Shown one piece after another: positions 36,101 to 43,303 of a DNA stretch of 64,000 nt (position 1 is its first letter; each line of letters starts with the position of its first letter). The position numbers and the translations under genes were made by a program. Source of the DNA: Parahaliea maris (lineage in GTDB: Bacteria; Pseudomonadota; Gammaproteobacteria; Pseudomonadales; Halieaceae); NCBI RefSeq assembly GCF_008064665.1, contig NZ_VRZA01000002.1, positions 1 through 64,000 of the forward strand, given 5' to 3'. The notes beneath the pieces are model-generated. The model saw only the letters and a list, made by a program, of their open reading frames with translations. It did no database searches and was not told the origin of the DNA.

Positions 36101-39100
36101 AGTCAAAGCCGACCCCAAGCCGCGGTATGTCCACCTGCACGAGGGTCACTGGCTGCTGGATCAACAGGCCCAGCAGGCTGGCCGGATTGTCCAGGAAGGG
36201 GAAGGAGAACAGTGAACCGGGATCACCGATGGACAGGTCCGTCGTGAATGCCGCCTTGGTGCTCGATTCGGGCAGCGCGTTGATGGCGTCATTGAAGCTG
36301 TTGATGGCAGAACCCGCATTGCTGATGAAGGTCTGGGCATCGCCGATCACGTCGTCAATCTTGGCATCGACGTCGAACAAGGCATCGCCCAGCATGGGGT
36401 TGTCGTCATCAAAGAAGCTCAGGTTGCCTATCGACAACAATACGGCTTCATCACTGGCCTGGATGCTGTCGAACAGGTTAAAGAGGGGCTCGAGGTCTTC
36501 GATGAAATCGAGGAACGCCTGTGATTCATTTTCGCCCAGCGCGCTCGCTAAGGAGAGCAGGGTCACCGGAGGTGCCCCAACCAGTTCGGTCAGGGCACTG
36601 AGAATAGGGATGGGTTCGTCCAGGGTGTCGGTGATTTCAGCCAGCGGACCAAGGAAACGGTCGATCTCCTTGAACATCTCTCCGAGGAACCCGCCGAGGA
36701 AGCTGGTCAGGTCGACTTTCACATCGCCAAAGTCGATCAGCTCCAGACCGGCAGCAACGGCGTTATCCACCAGCCCCTGCGGTGTCAGCGACCAGTCCAT
36801 GACAAAGTCAGTGACCAGGCGCGGGAACACCACGTCCAGGTCCTTGACCCCTACCTGCAGTTCCAGGTCCAGCAGGTGATCGTTCCCGTCGAGGGCGCCG
36901 CCACCGATCATGGTGTCGAAGCCGAGGTTGCCGATATCGGAAATCGGCAACAGGTCGCCGCCGGCGGTGTTGGAGAGGTCAATGTCGAAATCGAACTGCA
37001 GGCCGCTGCCCCTGTTCTCTACGATGAGTTCCAGAAAGCCGAGTTCGCCGCGGAACAGGTCGCTCTCGGGCAGGTCCACCCGCACGTCTACGTCCAGTTC
37101 CTTGCCGCCGCCCTGGTTGAGAATGACAAAGGCGCCGTCTGCCTGGTTTACACCGAGGCCGATGTTGATGGCCCAGGCCAGTTCCACCGCCAGCGGCATG
37201 TCGACTTCCATGCCCAGCAGGGGCACTCCCACGTCGAAGCCGAGGTCGAAGGGGACGGAGTAGGTGTCTCCCAGGCTCAGGTTCCAGCGCACCTCGTCAT
37301 CGAAGATGTCATCGATATCGTTGGCCAGTTCCTGGGCGGTGGCGACGATGTCGAGGCCGATGCCGGTGAAGAAGTTTTCTATGAACTGGGTGACGTCACT
37401 GACTTCGATGTCGTTGGTGTTCGCGATCAACTGACGGAACTTGGTGATGAACTGATCGCGGAAATTCTCGATGAAGCGCGCCCCGTCAGCCAGGTTGTCG
37501 CCGATGATGGGGATGCCGATACTGGTGGCCTGATCCAGCAGGTCCTGCACGGTCTCGAAGAACAGGTCCGCCAGATCGGTGAGCAGCAGCAGGTTGTCGA
37601 GGGGAGCGAACTCATCGAGGCCGGCCACAAAGTCATCCACCAGGCCGGTCAGTTCATCCAGGGCGGCGCCGGGCAGCAGGCCGTTGTCGAGCAGGCTCTG
37701 GGCGTCGTCGATGATGCTGTTGCCGGAAGCGGTGATCTCTCCGAGGAAACCGGTCAGCCCGCCGTCCACGTCAAACAGCGGAACGCTGATAGTGTAATCC
37801 TGGGTGTCGATTTTGGAGATGAAGTCACCGAAGGTCACGGCATCCAGCGACTTGATCCCGCTGGGGCCGAAGTTCAGGCCCCCGAGGTCGAAGTCCAGCT
37901 CGATGTCCACCAGGGCATCCATCACCTGCACCGGCATCTGTCCCACCTGGGCGAGGAACACCGAGCCGACACCGTCGCCGCTGTCGTTGGTTGCGCCCTC
38001 GCCGACAATGGTGAGGTCGCCGTCAAAGCCGCCCTCGGGGTTGAACAGCTGCACGTCGCCCGGATTGTCGAGATTGATGCCGATCCTGAAGCCCCAGCCG
38101 AGGTTGCCGTCGGCGCGCAGCACTTTCGAGCTGGTGAGGTTGGGGATGCCGTCGCCGAGATCAACGTCAAGCCCCAGGGTGGTGCTGACGGACTCCGTGA
38201 TGTCGAAATCCAGGGTCAGGTAGGGGGTACCGTTGACGGTCTGGACGTCGATGTCCAGGCCGCCGGTGCTTTCGTCAAGGCCAAAGGCCCCGCGCAGGGC
38301 GCTGGCCATGCCCTGCAGGGTCAGCGTCGGGGCATCGACAAGGTTGCCGTTGTCGTCGAGGAATTCCGCCTGCTCCTCCAGTACGCTGGCGGCGCTGGCC
38401 ACGGCGCGGTCGACGCCATCCCGCAGGCCCAGCAGGTCGCTGAAGGAGCGATTGACGATGGGGATGACCTGGCTCAGTACCGGGTAGGCCAGTTCCAGTT
38501 CCGCCACCAGGTCGCGCAGGCCCTGCAGGGCGTTCAGCAGGTCGCTGTAGCTCATGTCGATGTAATCAGACAGGGTGCCAACGGTGTCAAGGCTGGCGAG
38601 CAGGTCACTGCTGTCGATCAATGGCGCGATCGGGTCCGGACTTGCATTGGGGTTGCCGAATCCGGTGAGGTGGAGGTCGATAACCCCCGACAGGCCGTTG
38701 AGTGCCGATGTCAGGTTCATCGCAAAACCGGGTTCGTCAAAGCCGTCCTGTACCCGTACGTCCATGGTCAGGTCGCCGAAATATGCCTCCTGGCTCAGGG
38801 CGCCGACGACGCCACCGGAACGCGGTGGAGCGTCATCGATCTCGGTGACATGAAAGAATTCTGCAGTGTTGACAAAGTTGCCGGTCACCCCGAATAGCAG
38901 CAGGCTGCCGACATTGCCGGGTGCGTCGACGTCCAGTACATAGGCGGTACCGCCGGAGCCGGCGATAATCCGGTTGCCCGCGGCTACGCTGGCGAACTGC
39001 GGGCCGCTGCCGTTGTACTCCAGTCGGTCGAGCTTGCTGACCAGCGGATCGGTGACCACCTCCAGCGCGGGCTGGTTGCCGGCATAGGTATCCTGGATGT

Positions 39101-42100
39101 CTTCCTGGATGGCCTCGAGGGTGACCTGGCTGCCCGGGGCGCCACCCTCCGCCTGCAATTGGGCACTGAACTGGGCGCCCAGGGTGCCGTCCACGCCGAT
39201 GTCCAGTCCGACAAGGCCCAGCATGGCGGTCCCGGCCACTCCATTGGTGGGTAGTTCCGCGATGAACGCGCCCTGGAGGATGGCATCGCGCACGAAGAAC
39301 CGCGCTTCCAGATGATCGAGCTCCTCGTCCAGCTGGGGGGTCAGGTCGAAACCGTAGGTGGCGGCGAAGGCGGTGCGGGCCTCGATCGTGACAAACTGGT
39401 CTTCCTCTGTCACGGTGTTGAGACTGATGGGGTTCCCTACGCCTACCGGAGTGAGATTGAACTCGCCGAAGGGGGCGAGGTCGACGTTGAAGTCGAAGTT
39501 GGCGCTGAAGCCTTCCACCGCCGGTGTCTCGGGGTCGTCCACGCCAACCGAGACGCGCCGCGACGACATGATGTTGATGTCGAAGGTCAGTTCGTTGCTG
39601 GCCGGGTCGTAGGTCGGGTTGATGCCACCGGCATTTTCGAAACCGACCACATCGCCGGTAAACAGGGGGAGCGACAGGATTTCCGACAACCGCACCGCCA
39701 TTTCCTGCGCCGTGCTAAAGGAGGGAAACGTCTCGAACGCGCTGCTGTCGGGTATCGGGCGACGCTCCAGCAGTCGGTCGCTGCCGTCCTCGGTGCCGCT
39801 ATCGTTGAAGATGCCATCGGCGCCGTTATCGTAAATCAGGCTGTTCTTGATCATGTCCTCAAAGACCACCAGGTCCTTGAGTGTGGCATCGGTAAACGGA
39901 ATCCCGTAGTTGGCGAAAGCTCCGTTCTGCATCAGTGAATCGAGGGCGGCCCCCAACTCACCGAGCATGCCGATAAAGGCACCGGGGCCAATTTCATTGA
40001 ACTGCAGTGCCTCGGCGAAATTGATCAGCTGCAGTGTGCCATCCGGAATCGGGTTGGGAATGGCGGCACCGTCTCCGGAGAGAGGGTTGACGGTGTAGTC
40101 CAGGTAGAACCGGTTGACGGGAATTTGTTGGTCGTCCTCGTCCAGTATGGGCTGGTCCATGTCATTGAGCAGGATCGGGACGAGTTCCACCAGGCTGGAG
40201 GTGAAAGGGTTGATGTTGCCGACGATGGCCATGTCCTGCGGATCGTAGTCGCTGTTGCTGCCGGCTTCCCGCAGACCCTCCTTGACTTCCACGGGCAGAT
40301 TGAAGGTCAGGCTGGCGTTGTCGCCGGATGTCTCGAACTCGACGTCCGGAATGCCGGAGCTGCCGTTGAGTTCCAGGCCCCGCAAGCCGGCGTCGAAGGT
40401 GAGGGTCTGGGAAATCTCCAGTGATTCCCCGCCCGCCGCGGTCAGACGAATGTTGCCGGTGTCTTCATCGGCGGTGACGTTACCCAGGCCGGCGGCGCCC
40501 AGGGCATTGTTGAGGTCGAACAGCAGGTCGTCGAGGTTCTGGTTGCCGGTTTCGACAGCCAGTTCCAGTACGCTGGCATCGTCCGCCACCAGCACAATGC
40601 TGCCGCCGACCTCCAAGGCGGATACCGCGAGACCGGCGGTGGAGAGTGCAGCATCGATAGCTGTCGCAAGTTCGGCGCCAGTCGTGCGGGCATCGTCGGC
40701 AGCGACGTCGATGGTGGTCGGGCTGCCGTTGACGATCAGGGTAAAGCGGGCGCCGTCAAAGGTGTTGTCGAGAACATCATTGAAGCTGGCGTTGCCCACG
40801 GGGTTGTCTGCGGTCAGGGCCAGGAAACTCGCCTGGCCTGCGCTGAAACCGAGCCCCATTTCGGTGGTGTCATCCGCGCTCAGTATCTCGATGGCGGTCA
40901 CCCCGGCTGCTGCCTCAAGGCTGAACACACCCGCGGATTCGGTTGCCGTCACCAGGCTTCCCAGTCCCGCCGCGGCGATAGCGTCGTTCAGGTCCGCCAG
41001 GAGGTCGCCCGGGCTGGCATTGGGGTCAGGCAACAGGGCGCTCTCCAGCACGCTCACAGCCTGGGTCGTCTGGGTGCCGTCCGACTCGGTGACACGGAGT
41101 TCGAAATTGGCCTCCATGTCACCGCCCGCGTCCAGGGTACCCGTACCGTTGGCCGCATTCTGGGCCACCAGGGGATTGACGACGGTGGTAGTCTGGTTCG
41201 CTCCGAAACCGATATCCTCGCGCTCGGCGCCCGGGAAACGCAGTGTAACCAGGCGCGGCAATGCGCCGCCTACCGAGAGCAGGAAGCTAACGTTGTCTCC
41301 GAATTCATTGCTCGCCGGCGATCCTGTGGCCAGCAGGGGTGTTTCCAGCGCCAGGCTTTCAGTATCGAAGCCGAGCGCTCCGGGGTCAGTGGCGACGAGG
41401 CTGAACATCAACTCATCGCTGCCGCCCAGGCTGGCTTCCACGATGTCCTCGAGCCCGGCAGCAACCAGAGCTGTCTGCACATCCATCAGAAGGTCGCTGG
41501 TACTGCCGTTGTTGCCATCATCGACCACCAGTACATCCGCGCTGAAGCCGACCTGCCCAACTCGCAGTACAAATCCGGCATCGTGGGGCAGGTCCGGGGC
41601 TGGCAGCGGGTTGGCAGCGGTGACCGTGCCGCTGGCTGATTCGACACCGTACTGGCCCGTTTCAAAGCCGAGGACGGCAGGTGTGTTGGGGTCGATCAGT
41701 TCGGTCAGGACCTGCCCCTGCAGGTCAATCTCGCCACCCACCACCCGGGCCCCGAGGAAACCGATATTCAGGTTGAAGTCCTTGTTGTTGTCACTGGCGG
41801 CGACCAGGAACTGGAGGTCTTCGGTGTGGCGCAGGAAAAAGTCCTCTGCCCCCAGTTCCAGTTCACTCTGGCCGCCGGTGTAGACGCCAAACTCGAATCC
41901 GAAGCTAAGGTTCGCGGCCACGGGCAGGGTGACCGGCTCCGGTGCAAGGGCGTTTCCTTCGAAGGCCAGCAGCAATAGATCGTCTGCCTCCAGACCCAGG
42001 TCGATGGGCATCTGGTCCCGGGTAATGGTCAGCGAGAAGGCCAGGGAAAAGGCCATTTCCGCGTCGGGCTCTTCCGTAAGATCCGTGGCGCTGATGAGGT

Positions 42101-42767
42101 CGAAACTCAGCGTGTGCTGGCCACCCAGGGCAGTGAGCTCGACATCGAATCCCTGCAGGGGTCCGAGGCCGTCGTTGACCAGGGCGTCGACGAAGTCTTC
42201 GGCGGTCTGCCCGCCACCGGCTATCACGGCCAGTTCATTCTGCAGTGGCGTGAAGAGCAGGGCGTCCAGCAGTTCTGCCGTGTCGACGAACCCGTCATTG
42301 CTGGTGTCCCAGTTAGCGAGGATGGCCTCGTCATCGTCATCGGTGAAGAGGGCCTGGTCGACCACACCATCCTGGTTGGTGTCGACGTACAGGCCAAACA
42401 GGTCGCTGACTGCCGGCGCTTCGTACTCGATGTTTTCGTCATCCCCGTCGGAATGCAGGAGGAAGGGGATGCGCTGGGAGAGATCGGCCTCGGTGGCAAA
42501 GAAATCCGTCAGGCGTGCCTCGAACAGGTCAAAGCCGTCGCCCATGGCGTCTGCGGCGGCGGGCATGAAGTCTGCGCTCAACAGCAGCCGCGGTTCCAGT
42601 GGTTCGATGAGGCTCGCTTCATAGCCCGCCCGAAACCGTCGCCACACCGGAGAATGGCGGTGTCGCGCTGCGGGGCGAAACAGGGAGGGGCCCGGTCGGG
42701 AGCGCGGAGCCCACTGGCCGAAGGCGAGCTGGGAATCGGTCTCTGAGCGAAGAAATGGATAGGCCAT
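27144..42767 (-). CDS. Giant LEPR-XLL / RTX calcium-binding protein with C-terminal metzincin-like motif
   Basis: The 5207-residue protein has no classical signal peptide. The basic N terminus ends in LEPRLLLSAD (residues 57-66), the LEPR-XLL motif. Two EF-hand-like loops follow (DTNQDGVVD 129-137; DTSNDGFVDTAE 154-165). Next comes a region of repeated beta modules to about residue 2480, several with a DLNDAIAAAGLG pattern. RTX repeats of the GGxGxDxxx type fill about residues 2490-4490. Two jelly-roll or LamG-like domains lie at about 4690-4845 and 4850-5010, and a metzincin-type zinc motif HEYGHAVGLEH at 5115-5125 with a possible Met-turn (IAFMAN) at about 5131. It is strongly acidic, as expected for calcium-dependent extracellular folding. 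A GGGAG seven bases before ATG supports the start. It is the first gene of the cluster and is surely its cargo: a surface adhesin, biofilm matrix protein or giant protease. Confidence 0.93.
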   Translation of the reverse strand: MAYPFLRSETDSQLAFGQWAPRSRPGPSLFRPAARHRHSPVWRRFRAGYEASLIEPLEPRLLLSADFMPAAADAMGDGFDLFEARLTDFFATEADLSQRIPFLLHSDGDDENIEYEAPAVSDLFGLYVDTNQDGVVDQALFTDDDDEAILANWDTSNDGFVDTAELLDALLFTPLQNELAVIAGGGQTAEDFVDALVNDGLGPLQGFDVELTALGGQHTLSFDLISATDLTEEPDAEMAFSLAFSLTITRDQMPIDLGLEADDLLLLAFEGNALAPEPVTLPVAANLSFGFEFGVYTGGQSELELGAEDFFLRHTEDLQFLVAASDNNKDFNLNIGFLGARVVGGEIDLQGQVLTELIDPNTPAVLGFETGQYGVESASGTVTAANPLPAPDLPHDAGFVLRVGQVGFSADVLVVDDGNNGSTSDLLMDVQTALVAAGLEDIVEASLGGSDELMFSLVATDPGALGFDTESLALETPLLATGSPASNEFGDNVSFLLSVGGALPRLVTLRFPGAEREDIGFGANQTTTVVNPLVAQNAANGTGTLDAGGDMEANFELRVTESDGTQTTQAVSVLESALLPDPNASPGDLLADLNDAIAAAGLGSLVTATESAGVFSLEAAAGVTAIEILSADDTTEMGLGFSAGQASFLALTADNPVGNASFNDVLDNTFDGARFTLIVNGSPTTIDVAADDARTTGAELATAIDAALSTAGLAVSALEVGGSIVLVADDASVLELAVETGNQNLDDLLFDLNNALGAAGLGNVTADEDTGNIRLTAAGGESLEISQTLTFDAGLRGLELNGSSGIPDVEFETSGDNASLTFNLPVEVKEGLREAGSNSDYDPQDMAIVGNINPFTSSLVELVPILLNDMDQPILDEDDQQIPVNRFYLDYTVNPLSGDGAAIPNPIPDGTLQLINFAEALQFNEIGPGAFIGMLGELGAALDSLMQNGAFANYGIPFTDATLKDLVVFEDMIKNSLIYDNGADGIFNDSGTEDGSDRLLERRPIPDSSAFETFPSFSTAQEMAVRLSEILSLPLFTGDVVGFENAGGINPTYDPASNELTFDINIMSSRRVSVGVDDPETPAVEGFSANFDFNVDLAPFGEFNLTPVGVGNPISLNTVTEEDQFVTIEARTAFAATYGFDLTPQLDEELDHLEARFFVRDAILQGAFIAELPTNGVAGTAMLGLVGLDIGVDGTLGAQFSAQLQAEGGAPGSQVTLEAIQEDIQDTYAGNQPALEVVTDPLVSKLDRLEYNGSGPQFASVAAGNRIIAGSGGTAYVLDVDAPGNVGSLLLFGVTGNFVNTAEFFHVTEIDDAPPRSGGVVGALSQEAYFGDLTMDVRVQDGFDEPGFAMNLTSALNGLSGVIDLHLTGFGNPNASPDPIAPLIDSSDLLASLDTVGTLSDYIDMSYSDLLNALQGLRDLVAELELAYPVLSQVIPIVNRSFSDLLGLRDGVDRAVASAASVLEEQAEFLDDNGNLVDAPTLTLQGMASALRGAFGLDESTGGLDIDVQTVNGTPYLTLDFDITESVSTTLGLDVDLGDGIPNLTSSKVLRADGNLGWGFRIGINLDNPGDVQLFNPEGGFDGDLTIVGEGATNDSGDGVGSVFLAQVGQMPVQVMDALVDIELDFDLGGLNFGPSGIKSLDAVTFGDFISKIDTQDYTISVPLFDVDGGLTGFLGEITASGNSIIDDAQSLLDNGLLPGAALDELTGLVDDFVAGLDEFAPLDNLLLLTDLADLFFETVQDLLDQATSIGIPIIGDNLADGARFIENFRDQFITKFRQLIANTNDIEVSDVTQFIENFFTGIGLDIVATAQELANDIDDIFDDEVRWNLSLGDTYSVPFDLGFDVGVPLLGMEVDMPLAVELAWAINIGLGVNQADGAFVILNQGGGKELDVDVRVDLPESDLFRGELGFLELIVENRGSGLQFDFDIDLSNTAGGDLLPISDIGNLGFDTMIGGGALDGNDHLLDLELQVGVKDLDVVFPRLVTDFVMDWSLTPQGLVDNAVAAGLELIDFGDVKVDLTSFLGGFLGEMFKEIDRFLGPLAEITDTLDEPIPILSALTELVGAPPVTLLSLASALGENESQAFLDFIEDLEPLFNLFDSIQASDEAVLLSIGNLSFFDDDNPMLGDALFDVDAKIDDVIGDAQTFISNAGSAINSFNDAINALPESSTKAAFTTDLSIGDPGSLFSFPFLDNPASLLGLLIQQPVTLVQVDIPRLGVGFDYEQFFTIFGPLGASVGFGFYVGADFSFGFDTYGLDRFAKSDFTNPGLIFDGFFFGDREAGEDGLVTTGTDIEEIFLEMTLTAAAELNLGIASGGVGGGITARIGWDWYDPNNDGAVHISEILNTLNTSNNPLVIFDLQGALLAELFWYLVIDFGIVEFETGGNIYGPEPVFNFDIPFDRPPILATDLENGTLMLNMGPNAIDRLNGDTSDGNESFEIDYQGGDIRVRAPSMGVNNWQTYSGNFTHIVGLGGQGNDSMIFTDFHESPTPITFNLQGGVGDDVIEFIPGGAAASTGAGAVIRGGSGNDRLVGSHLDDEIYGELGDDEIEGGAGYDVLFGDDGTYWDGVDTDKSIGARVTLLDGNDMISGGDQDDIIIGGGGLDTLSGDAGNDVIIGDGVRFGFDQTGGHLDVSSFNLTPFVPNDPLDDDPAVSTDDKIQAILLDLTSKFTGTDLGAGADDTIDGGDDNDIIFGGAANDTIDGGSGNDHVVGGKGFDIINGEAGDDVLFGNEQDDIMSGGDDSDVMSGGFGDDTMHGDGGNDYMTGSRGRDIMFGDADNDELHGQGEPDIMFGGTEDDLVVGGVGADIMFGDDGIVVKFDGVSPGTDLVVGNGSAALAAPYKAGADDISGSLDLILTDVVAGDGNDILSGGEAGDIILGGGGDDLGGGDVDPRAATANTNDPATSNPDGEDILIGDGGVVEFHQRRLQRIASVFASDPAGSYRDTLFGDNGNDVIIGGRGSDGDNNGDDPTTNVMGNPFLLAGGHGPGRGPTDAEVSDEDIILGDNGELVYVGTIDPGNFGKLAYIQTTDTANSSGGADTAYGQVGDDIILGGVNGSVDVLTGSVGEDVILGDNGLIHLNYNWSADGDNNPLNGPPDGDVSSIDLIRSYNDGLGGVDIISGDAHADVLLGGEAGDFIYGDNASASSGVNDLDDVMLGDNGDIFLAGTEGRRLVQGTAIDLITTTDIAEGSGGADVMSGNSGADVILGGVNDGGIDHLYGDAQTPAPTMDGNDIILGDNGLLDYTFGPDTDRLTLDRIETAAGTPLVGGVDHIFGNAGSDTAFGGTGADRMFGDNDEITDESGVADLYGQLGGEDILVGDQGEIDLVNNLVTRIETTDASNAQGGADHIQGNDFSDIILGGVGGDELHGEAWLPVGYTVADLVTTAGDDTLVGDEGRVRLDVASDADLAVISGSFTASGDGDPLTVDLIETLATGILGGNDQIYGNDNTSLATGDVAMGGSGDDLVHGDFYLGADGLTMAPNPGADQILGDGGQKYLRFEQAVLLRSKSFAEGGSDTLHGNDGDDVVIGGMFDDLIFGETSADLLALATARAGEDILLGDNGRLDWSLPADGIAGRADVQDHLGGSVVSLDDAVTPDLSTLDRIQVIAPTNGGNDVIYGNGNSSAAAGDVLMGGTGNDNLYGDTDEALPDGVDGPDGADLLFGDHGKLYPTLPSLDQFFVNNHFFSIFTSEADGADLSGDGGHNDFEDVIWGNAANDILIGGQDDDILLGGTGDDDLIGGHNVSGGDDELDDMPAVDRLAITPTELADLNPADVNELNDILDGGEDDDVLAGDNAIVIRQDDTDSPRFRMTANGLLYRLESDNVDNLADIDVGFSADVTGTFQPHQDMDLVRTVILLDHSEQIETDAASNWEDPRPFGNDVMAGAAQDDELFGQLGDDIIQGDGLVALGELKQPGDFDIYNPAQDAEPSFDLRSFTQRVDLNPGNDQGFTLRFDVFESLDDGDDYIEGNGGNDRIYGNLGQDDLIGGSSMLFGLGDNDPIHDLADANVLRPDGADMIYGGAGNPALLSRSADFSGANDIGADTLVPEAERHATDADTILGDNGDIFRIVVADTDPVLEGNQLGYAVFNYDRDAVVAYGFQDDGYGAANGEITIRVRAVNLGDYGYGYSDQGGERETLGFLPSARGEGDLIYGESGDDIVHGMTGDDVIFGNSEHDDLYGEIGNDFLLGGTGIDGIVGDDGLILTRRNSDTYDESLYGIAARSAEQTNLKNNEQPDPNSLNAVISSPGNIQRAVINVENELVKGVELFAFRTDDLDGQNRGEFDASIRFNDIIFGGLQNDFIHSGDGDDAVSGAEALPTYYSGEVSGGFDALNTFLQAMQSSPPNTPEGISDVADLLTDNPFWFAFAPYNPGDILRFEGKEILEENGQRARTRDEFAWYDEFNPRRKLMFDFDALAGDIAPLATLSGIANPIDFLLNFDETEGPDGPVYEGDDEVLASDGADRIFGDLGNDWIVGGTGRDHMYGGRGFDLLNMDDNHDSGFTGRVGPHDPEPDPLDNKDADEYQAYADIVYSGAGRDVMILNTGADRAIDWVGEYNSYIVPFSPFGAFHISRTLQPQVPEFLYSLSASDGIDARVDPALLNNTVDAQLFVDQKRDDVRTDDPDPLRAFEPYGELGMVRQTDYDWQDQTGAPNDPQPGNLQGKREIMRRELFNDAAAAVPLAADVGNLNLSSGMLEASPAAQGGEVVGLYPLGTQQPMYTEVLVTINADKDKAGFKSNGYVIFDYRGPEDFKFAGADLATNKLQIGHRDASGWVIDTQVNVQLRANQDFDLTVVLFGTRATAYVDQGINASFDFGEALNNNSMLGLGTDNAIARFDDFQVQTLPPQWTFTYSTNFTGANSNPFTAQRGGWGTDGGQLHGDGGHLPAVAVDSVDVAAFTRLELLGTLNTENQGGFVFDYFSKDEFKFAALDVANDEVIIGYFLDGQWRVEAAAPVDLEPGVDYQLTVTMFGSTASISLDGTAIATHSYNSILNDGQFGVLSLQGSSHFSDFLVRGDDPAYAASALMASGIADDAESARSLTTATIDTAAQQAITQMEGVPGVDMEALAALAIVVDDLPGNQLARFEGERIVLDHNAAGHGWYTGVGAAEEQIDLISTLLHEYGHAVGLEHDSGIAFMANALGTGERFSTAEEPDIQVFDEDSGEYLEPVTMDAEDVLLLDTTAPDAGAPATSAGLIQWHNKAVFSGRQLQIT
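27411..27425 (-). other. Metzincin zinc-binding motif in the giant protein
   Basis: These bases encode HEYGH, the first part of HEYGHAVGLEH (residues 5115-5125). All three zinc-ligand His residues, the catalytic Glu and the Gly of the HExxHxxGxxH consensus are present. Confidence 0.85.
29300..35250 (-). repeat. Coding repeat region: RTX nonapeptides arranged in a larger repeat
   Basis: About 6 kb encodes GGxGxDxxx-type calcium-binding repeats. They are grouped into roughly 90-110-residue units: a run of RTX turns, then (D/E)xILGDNGxxxL, a short variable strand, an IETTD-like stretch, and GGADxIxGN before the next run. Boundaries are approximate. The repeats are divergent at DNA level, so recombination between exact copies is limited. 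Confidence 0.8.
42570..42599 (-). other. LEPR-XLL motif (candidate export or processing signal)
   Basis: These bases encode LEPRLLLSAD, residues 57-66 of the giant protein, after a basic segment (RFRAGYEASLIEP). I recall an NCBIfam domain named LEPR-XLL for this N-terminal motif in very large repetitive proteins. Placement at the N terminus is unlike the C-terminal signals of normal RTX proteins. Confidence 0.85.
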
Positions 42768-43303
42768 GGCATTGCTCCCTGCAGTCTGCAGACCTGTACT
42801 CCGTGATCCCGTTGGGCAACAGAGGCGCGCCCCGTCCGTTGGGGTCCCGGATTTTTTTCACAGAATGGGAACTGAAACTAGCACCGCGACATTACCTGTC
42901 AACGCGGCTCAGTGCAGGGAAAATGAATGTAAGGACTAGCTATTGTGCATTTTTTATCACCCGGGTGGGCTAATATAGCGAATATTCACTAGCGATTGCG
43001 GCGGCAATTCCTCCCGGATTTTATGCCGGCTGGACAGCGTTGACCTGAGCACTTCCCGTTAAGTGCCTGATATCAGGAAGGTTCAGCCGGCCAGGGGGAG
43101 GTGGCGGCAGGGAGCGAGGTCGCATTTTACAGTCAGGTGACGGGAGCACTGACGCCGGGTTTCATATGCCAAAAAAATATAGATATTCTTGCGACAACAC
43201 CGGGGATTTCAGCGCGATCCACCCCCGGCATCATTGAACTGTCACATCATTTACCGGCAGGACCCCACAGCGTGGAAGGCTGGGTGCCTCGGTGCTCGAG
43301 AAT
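42768..43303. other. Intergenic region upstream of the giant gene
   Basis: No gene is supported in these roughly 535 bases between the giant gene and the Bax-like gene, both on the minus strand. It is AT-richer than its surroundings around 42900-43000. It contains a perfect 12-bp palindrome CCTGATATCAGG (43066-43077) and the promoter candidate at 42875-42902. It should hold the main control region of the export cluster. Confidence 0.6.
42875..42902 (-). promoter_or_regulatory. Promoter candidate for the giant-protein cluster
   Basis: On the minus strand there is a perfect TTGACA (42902-42897), a 16-base spacer and TAGTTT (42880-42875), with TGn directly before the last hexamer (extended -10). 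The leader to ATG 42767 would be about 100 bases. The -10 match is weak (3/6), so this is tentative. Confidence 0.4.

Noticed and set aside
27762-36879. Long plus-strand open frames opposite the giant gene (for example 29868-31406 and 32217-34952)
   Set aside because: They are mirror frames of the Asp/Gly-rich RTX repeats. Their translations are low-complexity Val/Ala/Asp strings with no family features, and they lack ribosome sites.
36876-42746. Further plus-strand open frames opposite the N-terminal half of the giant gene (for example 36876-38897 and 40255-41883)
   Set aside because: They are antisense shadows of a coding region with biased codon use. No motifs were seen, and the minus-strand protein is continuous.
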